Source: Actinomycetota bacterium (lineage in GTDB: Bacteria; Actinomycetota; Thermoleophilia; Gaiellales; Gaiellaceae). Taken from it: 38,180 bases of DNA. A model generated the notes under the pieces. It made no database searches, was not told the origin of the DNA, and saw nothing but the letters and a program-made list of their open reading frames with translations. The DNA lies in NCBI GenBank assembly GCA_013812235.1, contig JACCTU010000133.1, forward strand, positions 1-38,180, given 5' to 3'. How positions within the stretch are numbered: position 1 is the first letter of the stretch; each line of letters begins with the position of its first letter. The position numbers and the translations under genes were made by a program. Shown here piece after piece: positions 1 through 9,213 of this stretch.

Positions 1-863
1 CGCAGGAAGCGGAAGTGGAGGTGCGCCTGGTCGGCCGCGTAGAGCTTCTCCCCGTGCTTGATCCTCCGCGCGAGCACGAACGTCGTATCCAAGATCGGGA
101 TCGCGAGCATGACGAGCGGGAAGAACAGCACGACGGTCGACGCCGTTTTCAGCAATCCTTGGATCGCGATCGTCGCGAGCGCATAACCGAGCAGCAGCGC
201 CCCCGAGTCGCCCATGAAGATCCGGGCGGGGAAGAAGTTGTGGCGCAGGAAGCCGAAGCATGCGCCGGCGACGATCGCCGAGAAGACGGCGGCGGTCGGC
301 TTGCCGAGCGAGAGCGCGATCACCGCGAACGTGAAGCCGGCGATCCCGCAGACGCCCGCCGCCAGGCCGTCCATCCCGTCGAGGAAGTTAACCATGTTCA
401 TCAGCGCGACGACCCAGACGATCGTGGCGCCGACACCGAGCCACGTCGGCAGCTCCAGGTACGGATCGGTCAAGAGCGGGAACGTGAAGCGGTCGATGTA
501 GATCCCGAACGCCGTCGGCACCGCGGCGGCGGCCACCTGACCCGCGAGCTTTTGCCACCACGCCAACCCGCGGAAGTCGTCGATCGCTCCAACGGTCGTC
601 GCGATCGCTGCGCCGAGCAGCAGGCCGCGCGCCTCGCGGTTGATCTCGAGGAACGCGAGCGCGGGCACGAGGATCCCGAGGAAGAGCGCGAGCCCGCCCA
701 GCCGCGGCACGGGCAACTCGTTCAGCCGGCGAGGCTCGGGGGCGTCGACCGCGCCGATTCGCCGAGCCATCTGCCCGATCGCCGGCGTGAGCAGCAACAC
801 GATCCCGAGCGCGAGCGCGAAGCCCCAGACGACCTCGGGCGTGTCCCTCAGTTCGTCGAGCAT
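1..863 (-). CDS. WecA/TagO-type polyprenyl-phosphate GlcNAc-1-phosphate transferase (partial, 3' end outside window)
   Basis: This membrane enzyme of the MraY/WecA family transfers a sugar-1-phosphate from a UDP-sugar to undecaprenyl phosphate, the first lipid-linked step of cell-wall polymer synthesis. The ORF track omits it because its stop codon lies beyond base 1; I read it by reverse-complementing 1-863. It starts MLDELRDTPEVVWGF and shows alternating hydrophobic helices, the AIDDFRGL acidic motif, NMVNFLDGMDGLAAG, FMGDSGALLLGY and a C-terminal HLHFR histidine motif, all typical of the family. The ATG directly abuts the upp stop codon (TAG at 864-866), so it is the last visible gene of the operon. 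The exact donor sugar (GlcNAc or another UDP-sugar) cannot be told from sequence. About 287 codons are visible. Confidence 0.9.
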   Translation of the reverse strand, partial: MLDELRDTPEVVWGFALALGIVLLLTPAIGQMARRIGAVDAPEPRRLNELPVPRLGGLALFLGILVPALAFLEINREARGLLLGAAIATTVGAIDDFRGLAWWQKLAGQVAAAAVPTAFGIYIDRFTFPLLTDPYLELPTWLGVGATIVWVVALMNMVNFLDGMDGLAAGVCGIAGFTFAVIALSLGKPTAAVFSAIVAGACFGFLRHNFFPARIFMGDSGALLLGYALATIAIQGLLKTASTVVLFFPLVMLAIPILDTTFVLARRIKHGEKLYAADQAHLHFRFL

Positions 864-1508
864 CTACTTCGTGCCGTAGAGTCGGTCGCCCGCATCGCCG
901 AGACCCGGGACGATGAAGCCCCGCTCGTTCAGCTCACGGTCGATCGCCGCGCACACGATGTGCACGTCGGGGTGGTCGCGGTGCACGCGGTCGATTCCCT
1001 CCTGAACTGCGACGAGCGAGACGAGCGTCACGGTGCGGGCTCCCGCCTGCTTGACCGTCTCGATCGCCGCAGCGCTCGAGTTCCCCGTCGCGAGCATCGG
1101 GTCCAGCACGATCGCATCGCGGTCGGTCATGTCTGCGGGTAGCTTCACGAAGTACTGCACCGGCTGGAGGGTCGCCTCGTCGCGATACATGCCGATGAAC
1201 CCGACACGTGCGCTCGAGATGAGCGAGAGCACGCCGTCGAGCATCCCGACGCCCGCGCGGAGTACCGGGCAGACGGCGACCTTTTTGCCGGCGATTCGGG
1301 GAAACGGCGCGGTTTCCAGGGGCGTCTCGATCACGACGTCCTCCGTCGGGAACTCTTTCGTCGCCTCGTAGGTCAGGAGCAGCGTGACCTCTTCGACGAG
1401 CTTCCGGAAGTGGACGGTTGGTGTGTGTTTGTCGCGCAGGTACGACAGCTTGTGCTGCACGAGCGGGTGCGTCACGTGCGTGACGCGGCCGGTTGCCGTT
1501 GCGCTCAC
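864..1508 (-). CDS. upp: Uracil phosphoribosyltransferase
   Basis: Converts uracil and PRPP to UMP in pyrimidine salvage (cytosol). The ORF track joins this protein to a spurious 220-residue N-terminus read out of frame through glyA. I place the start at GTG 1508, whose GTGA overlaps the glyA stop by 4 nt and gives 214 residues, close to the usual 208-210. Family marks are HPLVQHKLSYLRD near the N-terminus, VCPVLRAGVGM, the PRPP-binding loop VLDPMLATGNSSAAAI and the C-terminal PGLGDAGDRLYGT. A second in-frame GTG six codons before HPLVQHK is a possible alternative start. Translational coupling to glyA is likely from the overlap. Confidence 0.95.
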   Translation of the reverse strand: MSATATGRVTHVTHPLVQHKLSYLRDKHTPTVHFRKLVEEVTLLLTYEATKEFPTEDVVIETPLETAPFPRIAGKKVAVCPVLRAGVGMLDGVLSLISSARVGFIGMYRDEATLQPVQYFVKLPADMTDRDAIVLDPMLATGNSSAAAIETVKQAGARTVTLVSLVAVQEGIDRVHRDHPDVHIVCAAIDRELNERGFIVPGLGDAGDRLYGTK

Positions 1509-2797
1509 GCCGCGTACGTCGTGTAGCCGCGGAACCCCGGATAGAGCGGCCGTTTTGCGCAGAGCGCGTCGATGCGCGCGTTCAGCCCCGGGAGCTCGGG
1601 AGCGTCCGCGAGCGCCTCGACCATCACCGTGCCGACCTCGCGGAAGTCGTCCTCGTCGAAGCCGCGCATCGTCGCCGCCGGCGTGCCGACGCGCACACCG
1701 GAGCCGATCGTGGGTGGGCGCTCGTCGAACGGCACCGTGTTGCGGTTGACGGTCAGCTTCACCTCGTGCAGCCGCTCCTCCGCGTCCTTGCCCGTCCACT
1801 CCGAGTTTCGCAGGTCGATCTGCAGGAGGTGCGTGTCGGTGCCCCCGGTGAGCAGGTCGAGCCCGCCCTGCATCAGCGTTTCGCCGAGGGCGTCGGCGTT
1901 CGCGCGTACCTGCGACTGGTAGTCGCGGAAGGCGTCGGTCATCGCGATCTTGAAGCACGCAGCCTTCGCCGCGATCGTGTGCTCGAGCGGACCGCCCTGC
2001 ATCCCCGGGAAGATCGCGCGGTCGACGTCCTTCGCGAACTCCTCCTTGCAGAGGATGAACCCTGCGCGCGGGCCCGCGAGCGTCTTGTGCGTCGTCGAGG
2101 TGACGAAGTCGCAGTGCGGCATCGGGTTCGGGTGCAGACCGGCCGCGACGAGGCCCGCAAAGTGCGCCATGTCGCACATCAGCAGCGCATCGACCTCGTC
2201 GGCGATCTCGCGGAAGCGGTCCGCCTCGATCGCGCGGGGATACGCGGAGCCTCCGCAGATGATCAGCTTCGGCCGGTGCTCCTTCGCGAGCGCGAGCACC
2301 TCGTCGTAGTCGACGAGCGACGTCTCACGATCGACCCCGTAGCCGACGATCGTGTAGAGCCGCCCCGAGAAGTTGACCTTGAGCCCGTGCGAGAGGTGCC
2401 CGCCGGAATCCAGCTTCATCGACAGGATCGTGTCGCCCGGCTGGAGCGCGGCGAAGTACACCCCCATGTTCGCCTGCGCGCCCGCGTGCGGCTGCACGTT
2501 CGCGTGCTCGGCGCCGAAAAGCGACTTCGCGCGCTCGATCGCGATCGACTCGATCTCGTCGACGACCTCGCAGCCGCCGTAGTAGCGCTTGCCCGGGTAC
2601 CCCTCGGCGTACTTGTTCGTCGGCACGGACCCGACCGCCTCGAAGACGCTCGGCCAGGTGAAGTTCTCCGAAGCGATCAGCTCGATCTGACCGCGCTGCC
2701 GCTCGAGCTCGGCGGTCAGCAGCTCCGCGATCTCGGGATCGACCTCTGAAAGGCCTGCAGAGCGGAGGTGCTGGAGGGTCTCCTGCGCGACGGCCAT
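1505..2797 (-). CDS. glyA: Serine hydroxymethyltransferase
   Basis: PLP enzyme interconverting serine and glycine while loading one-carbon units on tetrahydrofolate. At 430 residues it has the usual length. Visible marks are ELIASENF near residue 40, NKYAEGYPGKRYYGG (about 61-75), VQPHAGAQAN, and the PLP lysine in TSTTHKTLAGPRAG (K238). The start ATG at 2797 has a good ribosome binding site (AAGGAG about 8 nt upstream). It follows the Sua5 gene by 43 nt and overlaps upp by 4 nt, so it sits in the same minus-strand operon, supplying one-carbon units next to nucleotide salvage. Confidence 0.98.
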   Translation of the reverse strand: MAVAQETLQHLRSAGLSEVDPEIAELLTAELERQRGQIELIASENFTWPSVFEAVGSVPTNKYAEGYPGKRYYGGCEVVDEIESIAIERAKSLFGAEHANVQPHAGAQANMGVYFAALQPGDTILSMKLDSGGHLSHGLKVNFSGRLYTIVGYGVDRETSLVDYDEVLALAKEHRPKLIICGGSAYPRAIEADRFREIADEVDALLMCDMAHFAGLVAAGLHPNPMPHCDFVTSTTHKTLAGPRAGFILCKEEFAKDVDRAIFPGMQGGPLEHTIAAKAACFKIAMTDAFRDYQSQVRANADALGETLMQGGLDLLTGGTDTHLLQIDLRNSEWTGKDAEERLHEVKLTVNRNTVPFDERPPTIGSGVRVGTPAATMRGFDEDDFREVGTVMVEALADAPELPGLNARIDALCAKRPLYPGFRGYTTYAA

Positions 2798-2840
2798 GTA
2801 GCTCTCCTTCCGGGAGGTCCCCAGGAATGCTACTCGCGCC

Positions 2841-3428
2841 TCAGGCCAGCACTGCCAGGGCGCGCTCGACGTCGCCGGCGCCCTCGCGGAGGACGACGGG
2901 GCGCTCGCCGGTGAAGTCGATCACGGTCGAGGGAACACCGGGGAGCTCCCCCGCGTCGACGACTTCGGCGACCCCGTTCAGGATCTCCTGCGGAATCTCC
3001 GCGACCGTCTTCGGGTCGGGGCCACCGTGGACGTTCGCGCTCGTCGCCGCCACCGCGCCGACGCGGTCGAGCACCTGCTTGCCGTAGCCGTCGAGGACCG
3101 GGACGCGCACCCCGATCGTGTCCGGTCGGGTCCCCGTCAGCCACCGGTAGCGGTGCGCCGGGTTCGGGAAGACCAAAGTGTAGGGGCCTGGGAGCAGTTC
3201 GCGCGCGATCGTCCCGGAACGGCCGCGAAGCTCCGAGACACACTCGAACAGCATCTCGAGGTCGGCCGCGACGAGCGCGATCGCCTGTTGGTTCTCGCGG
3301 CCCTTCAGCTCGAACACCCTTCGCGCGGGCTCCTCCCTGTACGGCGACACGCAGAGCCCGTACACGGTGTCGGTCGGCAGGACGACGACCTGTCCGGCGT
3401 TCAGCGCGTCGACGGCGGTTTCGATCAC
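2841..3428 (-). CDS. L-threonylcarbamoyladenylate synthase (Sua5/YrdC family)
   Basis: Makes threonylcarbamoyl-AMP from threonine, bicarbonate and ATP for the t6A37 modification of ANN-decoding tRNAs. The 195 residues form a single YrdC domain: VVVLPTDTVYGLCVSP at the N-terminus, FELKGRENQQAIALV (the KxR segment; the usual proline after it is replaced), LLPGPYTLVF, IGVRVP and ATSANVHGG, then STVIDFTG. The long C-terminal Sua5 domain is absent, so it is the YrdC-only (TsaC-like) form. GTG start at 3428 overlaps the prmC stop by 4 nt (GTGA). The prfA-prmC-sua5 order is conserved in many bacteria. Confidence 0.95.
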   Translation of the reverse strand: MIETAVDALNAGQVVVLPTDTVYGLCVSPYREEPARRVFELKGRENQQAIALVAADLEMLFECVSELRGRSGTIARELLPGPYTLVFPNPAHRYRWLTGTRPDTIGVRVPVLDGYGKQVLDRVGAVAATSANVHGGPDPKTVAEIPQEILNGVAEVVDAGELPGVPSTVIDFTGERPVVLREGAGDVERALAVLA

Positions 3429-4249
3429 GGCCGCTTTCCCTCGACGATCCGATCCCGACCGGCAAGGTCCTCCGTGACGACGACGTCCTCGTAGCCGAGG
3501 CGCTCGAGCAGTCTGGCCGCCGCGCCCGCGCGTGTGTCCGCGACCTCGAGCACGAGATGCCCGCCCGGCACGAGGGCGTCGAACGCGTGCTCGACGATCT
3601 GCGCGGTGTGCTCGCCGCCGATCGTCGCGAGTCGCGGCTCCCAGTCGCGGACCTCGGGTTCGAGGGTGCCGATCTCGTCCTGCGCGATGTACGGCGGGTT
3701 CGACACGACGAGATCGTATTCGCGGTCACCCAGACCGCCGACCAGGTCGCCCTCGACGAGCTCAATTTCGAGCCCCGTCTGCTCGGCGTTCTCGCGGGCA
3801 AGCGCGAGGGCTTGCGGCGACACGTCGAGCGCGCGCACCTTCGCCCCCGGATGCTCGTCCACGATCGCGAGTGCGATCGCGCCCGTCCCCGTCCCGACGT
3901 CGAGCACTCGCGGCATCCCACCGTTGAGGAGCGCGAGGCAGCGCTCGACGACCATCTCGGTCTCGGGTCGCGGCACGAGCGCACGGCGGTCGGTTTTCAG
4001 CGTCAGCCGCCGAAATCCCCACTCGCCGAGCACGTAGGCGAGCGGCTCTCGCTCGCCCCGCCTGCGAACGAGTTCGCGGTAGGCGTCGCGCTCGGCGTCG
4101 TCGAGCGGCCGGTCGTGGTGCATGTACAACTCGACGCGCGAGAGGCCGACCGCCTTCCCGAGCAGGTGCTCGGCGTCCAGCCGGGGGCTCTCGACTCCCT
4201 TGCCGGCGAGGAACTCCGTCGCCCGGCGCAGCACCTCGCCGACGGTCAC
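3425..4249 (-). CDS. prmC: Peptide chain release factor N5-glutamine methyltransferase
   Basis: SAM-dependent enzyme that methylates the glutamine of the GGQ motif in release factors, here encoded right after its substrate prfA. The 274-residue protein has a helical N-terminal domain (to about residue 85), the SAM motif [15 protein letters not shown], and the diagnostic NPPYI motif in [13 protein letters not shown]. The start is GTG 4249, overlapping the prfA stop by 4 nt (GTGA), which suggests translational coupling. Length and motif order fit PrmC/HemK well. Confidence 0.96.
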   Translation of the reverse strand: MTVGEVLRRATEFLAGKGVESPRLDAEHLLGKAVGLSRVELYMHHDRPLDDAERDAYRELVRRRGEREPLAYVLGEWGFRRLTLKTDRRALVPRPETEMVVERCLALLNGGMPRVLDVGTGTGAIALAIVDEHPGAKVRALDVSPQALALARENAEQTGLEIELVEGDLVGGLGDREYDLVVSNPPYIAQDEIGTLEPEVRDWEPRLATIGGEHTAQIVEHAFDALVPGGHLVLEVADTRAGAAARLLERLGYEDVVVTEDLAGRDRIVEGKRP

Positions 4250-5292
4250 GCCGGCGTGGCTTCGAGCGCGCGGCGCCGCTCTTCCGCGGCGAGCGCCTCG
4301 GTGAAGTCGTCGAGCTCGCCTTCGAGGACGCGGTCGAGCTTGTGCTGCGTCAGGTGGATGCGGTGGTCGGTCACGCGGTTCTCCGCGAAGTTGTACGTGC
4401 GGATCTTCTCGGCGCGCTCACCCGTCCCGATCTGCGAGCGGCGCGTCGCGGCGAGCGCGGCCTGCTGCTTCTCGCGCTCGAGCTCGTAGAGTCGCGCACG
4501 GAGCACGCGCATCGCTTTCGCCTTGTTCTGAAGCTGCGACTTCTCGTCCTGCATCGAGACGACCGTGCCGGTCGGTGCGTGCGTGATGCGCACGGCCGAG
4601 TCGGTTGTGTTCACGCTCTGGCCGCCCGGTCCCGTCGAACGGTAGACGTCGATCTTCAGATCGTTCTGGTCGATGTCGATCTCCACCTCTTCGGCCTCGG
4701 GCATCACGGCGACGGTCGCGGTCGACGTGTGGATGCGTCCTTGCGACTCGGTCTCGGGGACACGCTGCACTCGGTGCGTGCCCCCCTCCCACTTGAATAC
4801 GGAGTACGCACCGTCGCCATTGACAGCGATCGTCATCTCCTTGATGCCACCGAACTCGTTCGGCGAGCCACCGAGCGTCTCGGTCTTCCAGCCGCGCCGC
4901 TCTGCGTAGCGAGTCAACATCCGAACCACCTCGGCGGCCCAGAGCGCGGCCTCGTCGCCGCCCACGCCCTGGCGCACCTCGAGGATCACGTCCTTGCTGT
5001 CCGCCGGGTCGGTCTCGACGAGCGCGAGCTTCAGCTCCTCCTCGAGAGCGACGAGCCGCGCCTCGAGGTCGGGAACGAGCTCGCGCAGGTCGCCATCGTC
5101 GCGGGCGGCCTCGAGATCGGCGGTCACGCCGCGCCACTCCTGCGTGAGCTTGTACGGGCCCTCGAGCTCTTTCAGCCGGCGGCCCGTGTCGGCCGCCTCG
5201 CGGTGGTCGTTGTAGACGCCAGGGTCGGACATCCGCTCCTGCGTCTCGCGGTACTTGCGCTCGAGCTCGTCGATCAGCGCGTCGATCGGCAT
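4246..5292 (-). CDS. prfA: Peptide chain release factor 1
   Basis: Class I release factor that reads UAA and UAG. The track fuses it to an out-of-frame read of the upstream gene; the true start is ATG 5292 ([14 protein letters not shown]), giving 348 residues. The recognition tripeptide is P-E-T in [14 protein letters not shown], the PxT form of RF1 rather than the SPF of RF2, and the catalytic GGQ is in [28 protein letters not shown] follows. It lies 5 nt after the DUF1385 gene and overlaps prmC by 4 nt. RF1 matters here because several genes in this window end in UAG within a shared CTAG. Confidence 0.97.
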   Translation of the reverse strand: MPIDALIDELERKYRETQERMSDPGVYNDHREAADTGRRLKELEGPYKLTQEWRGVTADLEAARDDGDLRELVPDLEARLVALEEELKLALVETDPADSKDVILEVRQGVGGDEAALWAAEVVRMLTRYAERRGWKTETLGGSPNEFGGIKEMTIAVNGDGAYSVFKWEGGTHRVQRVPETESQGRIHTSTATVAVMPEAEEVEIDIDQNDLKIDVYRSTGPGGQSVNTTDSAVRITHAPTGTVVSMQDEKSQLQNKAKAMRVLRARLYELEREKQQAALAATRRSQIGTGERAEKIRTYNFAENRVTDHRIHLTQHKLDRVLEGELDDFTEALAAEERRRALEATPA

Positions 5293-5297
5293 CGCCG

Positions 5298-6218
5298 TCA
5301 GGCCATGACTTCGACGCGCCGCGCCTCGGTGGGGCGCTCCTGCCCCTCGAGCCGGAGCACCTCGCGCAGCGCGCGAATCGAAACCTCGAGCTGGTCGAGC
5401 GAGGGCTCGCGCGTCGTCAGCCGCTGGAGCCAGAGACCGGGCGCGAGCATCGCCATCAGCAGTCGGTTGTCGGTGTGCTTGCCCGCGAAGCGGATCACCT
5501 CGTAGGCGAGGCCCGCGATCACCGGCAGCAGCAGGATGCGGCTCGCGATCAGCCACGGCCACGAGGGCTGGCCGATGAACGCGAAGACGAAGATCGCGAT
5601 CACCATCACCCAGAGCAGGAACGCCGTGCCGCAGCGCGGGTGGATCAGCGAGAAGCGCTGCACGTTCTCCGGTGTCAGCTCCGCGCCTGCCTCGAGCGCG
5701 TTGATCGCCTTGTGCTCGGCGCCGTGGTACTGGAAGACGCGCCGCAGGTCGGGAAGGAGTGAGATGACGAGGATGTAGAGGATGAAGATGGTCACGCGGA
5801 TCACCCCTTCGACGATCACGAACAGCCCGTCGGTGTCGATCGGGAGCCAGTTCGTGATCAGCGCGGGCGTCACCTTGAAGAGCGCGATCGCGAACCCGAT
5901 CGCGATCGCGAAGGCGAAGAAGATCGCTCCGCGCGAGAGCTCGGTCTCGACCTCTTCCTTGTCGTCCGCGTCCGCGTCCTGCGCCGCGTAGTTCGCGGAG
6001 ATCGCGAGTGCGCGGAAGCCGATCGCGAGCGACTCGCCGAGCGCGACGATCCCTCGGATCACCGGGAGCCGGAAGACCCGATGGCGCGCCATCGGCGAGG
6101 AGATCGACGTCGTGTGCTCGGCGATCTCGCCGTTCGGCTTCCTCACCGCGAGCGCCCAATGCGCGGGGCTGCGCATCATCACGCCTTCGAGGACCGCCTG
6201 GCCTCCGATCGTCTGCAT
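5298..6218 (-). CDS. DUF1385 (YqhQ-like) membrane protein
   Basis: Conserved membrane protein of the DUF1385/YqhQ family; function unknown. The diagnostic N-terminus is [14 protein letters not shown], followed by several transmembrane stretches (for example [15 protein letters not shown] and [15 protein letters not shown]), the polar [15 protein letters not shown] segment, and [15 protein letters not shown]. The track starts at 6290, but that would run through the end of rpmE; I prefer ATG 6218 ([12 protein letters not shown]), giving 306 residues and a 13-nt gap after rpmE. Its place between rpmE and prfA is usual in Gram-positive-type genomes. Confidence 0.9.
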   Translation of the reverse strand: MQTIGGQAVLEGVMMRSPAHWALAVRKPNGEIAEHTTSISSPMARHRVFRLPVIRGIVALGESLAIGFRALAISANYAAQDADADDKEEVETELSRGAIFFAFAIAIGFAIALFKVTPALITNWLPIDTDGLFVIVEGVIRVTIFILYILVISLLPDLRRVFQYHGAEHKAINALEAGAELTPENVQRFSLIHPRCGTAFLLWVMVIAIFVFAFIGQPSWPWLIASRILLLPVIAGLAYEVIRFAGKHTDNRLLMAMLAPGLWLQRLTTREPSLDQLEVSIRALREVLRLEGQERPTEARRVEVMA

Positions 6219-6231
6219 CGAAATGAGGGAG

Positions 6232-6453
6232 CTAGCCCTTGCGGGGCGCGCCGCCGGCGCGTTCGAGCCGACGCTGGAAGCGCTCGACACGGCCGCCGGT
6301 GTCCATCAGCTTCTGCTTGCCCGTATAGAACGGGTGGCAGTTCGAGCAGATCTCGACGTGCAGCTCGGGCTTCGTGGACCGCGTCTGGAACGTGTTCCCG
6401 CAGGAGCACGTCACGTTCGAGAGCACGTACTCGGGATGGATGCCAGTCTTCAT
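6232..6453 (-). CDS. rpmE: 50S ribosomal protein bL31 (zinc-binding form)
   Basis: Small ribosomal protein of 73 residues that bridges the subunits. It begins [10 protein letters not shown] and keeps the cysteine pairs TCSCG and [14 protein letters not shown], marking the zinc-binding (C+) form rather than the zinc-independent paralogue. The ATG at 6453 overlaps the stop of the threonine dehydratase gene by 4 nt (ATGA). Its stop lies in a GCTAGC hexamer (6231-6236), one of several CTAG sites at gene ends in this window. Confidence 0.97.
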   Translation of the reverse strand: MKTGIHPEYVLSNVTCSCGNTFQTRSTKPELHVEICSNCHPFYTGKQKLMDTGGRVERFQRRLERAGGAPRKG

Positions 6454-7418
6454 CGCGGAGCCAGGATAGCAGAGGCGGTTTCGGGGGCCACGTTGCCTCC
6501 TGAGACGACAAGCGCCACATGTTCGCCCTGCTCATGCTCGATCTTGCCGGCGAGCAAAGCGGCCGTCGCGGCGGCTCCGGCCCCCTCGACCGCGAGCTTC
6601 GCGCGGCCGTAGAGAAAGCGGAAGGCTTCCTCGATCTCCGACTCGGTGACGAGAACGAGTGCGTCGACGCGCTCTCGAACGACCGCAAGCGCGTGCGTCC
6701 CCGCGAAGGGTGCGTTGAGGCCGTCGGCGAGCGAGACGGGCACGATCGGGATGGGCTCGCCGGCCTCGACCGCGAGCTTCATCGCCGCCGACGTCTCGGG
6801 CTCGACGCCGATCACGCGCGCCGACGGTCGCAGACCCTTGACCGCCGTGGCGACGCCGGAGATCAGCCCGCCGCCTCCGATCGGGACGACGACCACGTCC
6901 GCCTCGACGTCCTCGATCAGCTCGAGGCCGACCGTTCCCTGGCCCGCCTGCGTGAACGGATCGTCGAACGGGTGCACAAGCGTCCTGCCGGTCTCCTCTT
7001 GGAGCTGCGCCAGCACCGCGAACGCCTCGGTCGGATCGCGCGCTTCCTGGTGGACCGCGGCGCCGTAGCCGATCGTCGCCGCGCGCTTTGACTCGTCGGC
7101 GCCCTGCCACATGACGAGGAGCGCGTCGATTCCCTCGAGCGCCGAGCAGTAGGCGAGCGCCTGTGCGTGGTTGCCCGCGGAGATCCCGATCACACCGCGC
7201 GACTTCTCCTCGGTCGTGAGCGAGGCGAGCTTCGTGAGGACGCCGCGGGGCTTGAACGAGCCCGTGCGTTGGAAGAGCTCCGCCTTGAGGTGCACCTGCG
7301 CGCCCGACAGCCGCGACAGCGACGCGGACGTGAACGTGGGCGTTCGGTGCAAACGGCCCGCGATCGCCTCGCGCGCACGGTGGACGTCGTCCAGAACGAT
7401 CAGCGCGGTGGCAGCCAT
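6450..7418 (-). CDS. Threonine/serine dehydratase (PLP fold type II)
   Basis: PLP enzyme probably deaminating threonine (and serine) to 2-oxobutyrate or pyruvate. The PLP lysine is in RTGSFKPRG (K56 from my start), then [11 protein letters not shown] for phosphate/substrate contacts and the phosphate-binding [10 protein letters not shown]. The C-terminus has VVSGGN. No ACT regulatory domain follows, so it resembles the shorter catabolic or serine-racemase-like form rather than full-length IlvA; the substrate is inferred. I use ATG 7418 ([11 protein letters not shown], 322 residues) because GAGG lies 7 nt upstream and the track's longer start runs into a REP-like palindrome. It overlaps rpmE by 4 nt. 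Confidence 0.88.
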   Translation of the reverse strand: MAATALIVLDDVHRAREAIAGRLHRTPTFTSASLSRLSGAQVHLKAELFQRTGSFKPRGVLTKLASLTTEEKSRGVIGISAGNHAQALAYCSALEGIDALLVMWQGADESKRAATIGYGAAVHQEARDPTEAFAVLAQLQEETGRTLVHPFDDPFTQAGQGTVGLELIEDVEADVVVVPIGGGGLISGVATAVKGLRPSARVIGVEPETSAAMKLAVEAGEPIPIVPVSLADGLNAPFAGTHALAVVRERVDALVLVTESEIEEAFRFLYGRAKLAVEGAGAAATAALLAGKIEHEQGEHVALVVSGGNVAPETASAILAPR

Positions 7419-7435
7419 GGCGAATCCTCGCATGC

Positions 7436-7500
7436 GCTGGTGCCAGGCACCGGGGCGTGCCCTGCTTGGACGTGCCCTGATGCCTGGCACCAGGGCACGG
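7436..7500. repeat. REP-like inverted pair (copy A)
   Basis: Two inverted units fill most of the 97-nt gap between the ETF-QO stop and the dehydratase start. The first holds GGTGCCAGGCACC (7439-7451), the second GCCTGGCACCAGGGCAC read in the opposite sense, with about 15 nt between. The same GGTGCC/GGCACC core occurs at 20088-20157 and 20774-20829 on both sides of a RAYT transposase gene. Copy A has no transposase nearby, as expected for a non-autonomous REP or BIME. It could also fold in mRNA between two co-directional genes. Confidence 0.8.
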
Positions 7501-7515
7501 TCGAAAAGGACGGGG

Positions 7516-9213
7516 CTACGTGCGTTGGTACTCGGGCCCCGAGCCGCCCTCCGGAGGAGTGAGCCGGCCTCCCTTCGCCGTGATCGCGCCGCACTGCACG
7601 CAGTTCGACGGGTTCACCTCCACCTCGACCGTTCCCTCACCGTCGGCGCCGCCGACCTCGTACACGTGCGCCGGACACATGCGGACCCACAGCTCGGCGA
7701 GCTCGTTCGGCACCTTCCGCTGGATGCGGATGTGGTCCGGCTGGTCGTCGCGCGTCTTGTTCCCCGAGAGGAACACCGATGAGAGCTTGTCGAACGTGAG
7801 CTTGCCGTCGGGCGCGGGGTAGTGCCTCGCGCGGTCGGTGACGATCAGCTCGACATCAGCGTCACGCTCCGTGCGAAAGGTGAACGGCGGGAGCTTGCCG
7901 CGCGTCGCGGTCATCATCCCGGCGAGCGCTCCGCCGACCCAGAAGCCGCGGCTGAACGCGGGCCGCATGTTCCGCACCTGTTCGAGGTCGCGCCAGATGT
8001 AGCTGTCACGCACAGCGCGGTCGTAGGACTCGAGCGCGCCCGGGGTCGCGGCCGTCCGGCCACGCTGCAGCGCCTCGAACGCCGTCTCCGCCGCGAGCCG
8101 GCCGGACTCGATTGCGTAGTGGATCCCCTTCAGCGCCGGCACGTTGACCATCCCGACGCCGTCGCCGCAAAAGAGCAGACCGGGAGCGTGCAGCTGCTTC
8201 GGCAGGGCGAGAAACCCGCCCTCGGGGATCGTCTTCGCCCCCCACTCCACGCGCTCACCTCCTGCCAAGATCTCGCGCACGATCTTGTGCGTCTTCAACT
8301 CCTGCAGCACGTCGTGCACGGAGAGCTCGGCATCGCGGTAGTCGAGCCCGACGACCATGCCAATCGCGACGTGCTCCTCGCCCATCGGGTAGATGAACGA
8401 GCCGCCGAACTCGCGGTAGCGTGCACCACCCCGCAACGGCCAGCCCATTGTGTGGATCACGCGGTGGAGCGGCTTCGCGACCCGCCAAATCTCTTTTACG
8501 CCCAGCGCCCACACCTGGGGGTTGTCGCCTGCGAGGCCGAAGCGCTCGATCGCTGCGCCGGTCAGGTGTCCCTGCGTCCCCTCGGCGAGCACCGTCACGC
8601 GCGCGACGAGGTCGGAGCCCGGCTCGAAGTTCGGCAGCGGCTCGCCGGCGCGTCCGCGCCCCTTGTCGCCCGTGCGGACGCCGACGACGCGGCCGTGTTC
8701 GACGAGCAGCTTCGTCGCGGCTGTCTCCGGCAGGATCATCGAGCCGCCTTCCTCCGCCTGCGAGGCGAGCCAGCGGCCGAGCTGCGAGAGCGACGCGACA
8801 TAGTTGCCCTCGTTCTTCATCGTCGGAGGCGTCGGGATCCGGAACGCGGAGCCGGCGGTGAGGAAGTAGACGGACTCGCCCTCGACCGGGCCCAGCAGCG
8901 GCAGCTCTTCGAGCTGCTTCCTCCCGCGGAAGAGCCGCCGGAGGCCGCGCGGGTTGACGACGGCGCCGGAGAGAAGATGTGAGCCGGGCTGCTTGCCCTT
9001 TTCGAGCACGGCGACCGGAACCTCGCCGAGCCGCCCGCGCACTTCGGGCGCTTCTTCGAGCAGCTGGCCGAGGCGGATCGCGCAGGCGAGGCCGGCGGGG
9101 CCCGCGCCGACGATCAGCACGCCGACGTCGATCCGCTCGTTGGGCGCGTCGGTCGGCGGTCCGACCGCCTCGTCGACAGAAAAGGGAGGTTGGTAGTCCG
9201 CGGGGCGCGTCAT
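7516..9213 (-). CDS. Electron transfer flavoprotein-quinone oxidoreductase
   Basis: Membrane-associated FAD/Fe-S enzyme that passes electrons from reduced ETF to the quinone pool. The true start is ATG 9213 (MTRPADYQPPFSV; 565 residues), overlapping the etfA stop by 4 nt. It has the FAD dinucleotide motif VLIVGAGPAGLACA (about residues 31-44), EKGKQPGSHLLSGAV, GDGVGMVNVPALKGIHYAIESG, and a C-terminal ferredoxin-like segment. Three of the four expected cluster cysteines are present (MCPAHVYE, NCVQC), but the family NCVHCKTCDIK reads NCVQCGAITAK, so the fourth cysteine is missing. The following PPEGGSGPEY tail is normal, so this is not a frameshift. Confidence 0.95.
   Translation of the reverse strand: MTRPADYQPPFSVDEAVGPPTDAPNERIDVGVLIVGAGPAGLACAIRLGQLLEEAPEVRGRLGEVPVAVLEKGKQPGSHLLSGAVVNPRGLRRLFRGRKQLEELPLLGPVEGESVYFLTAGSAFRIPTPPTMKNEGNYVASLSQLGRWLASQAEEGGSMILPETAATKLLVEHGRVVGVRTGDKGRGRAGEPLPNFEPGSDLVARVTVLAEGTQGHLTGAAIERFGLAGDNPQVWALGVKEIWRVAKPLHRVIHTMGWPLRGGARYREFGGSFIYPMGEEHVAIGMVVGLDYRDAELSVHDVLQELKTHKIVREILAGGERVEWGAKTIPEGGFLALPKQLHAPGLLFCGDGVGMVNVPALKGIHYAIESGRLAAETAFEALQRGRTAATPGALESYDRAVRDSYIWRDLEQVRNMRPAFSRGFWVGGALAGMMTATRGKLPPFTFRTERDADVELIVTDRARHYPAPDGKLTFDKLSSVFLSGNKTRDDQPDHIRIQRKVPNELAELWVRMCPAHVYEVGGADGEGTVEVEVNPSNCVQCGAITAKGGRLTPPEGGSGPEYQRT

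Noticed and set aside
15-1142. 375-residue plus-strand ORF and similar long, Arg/Asp-rich frames throughout
   Set aside because: They lie opposite clear family genes (here the WecA-type gene and upp), have low-complexity R/D/E/H content typical of antisense frames in GC-rich DNA, and show no motifs.
6231-6236. GCTAGC at the rpmE stop as evidence of an excised IS481 element
   Set aside because: A single GCTAGC without element remnants or a second copy is only a potential target, not a scar.
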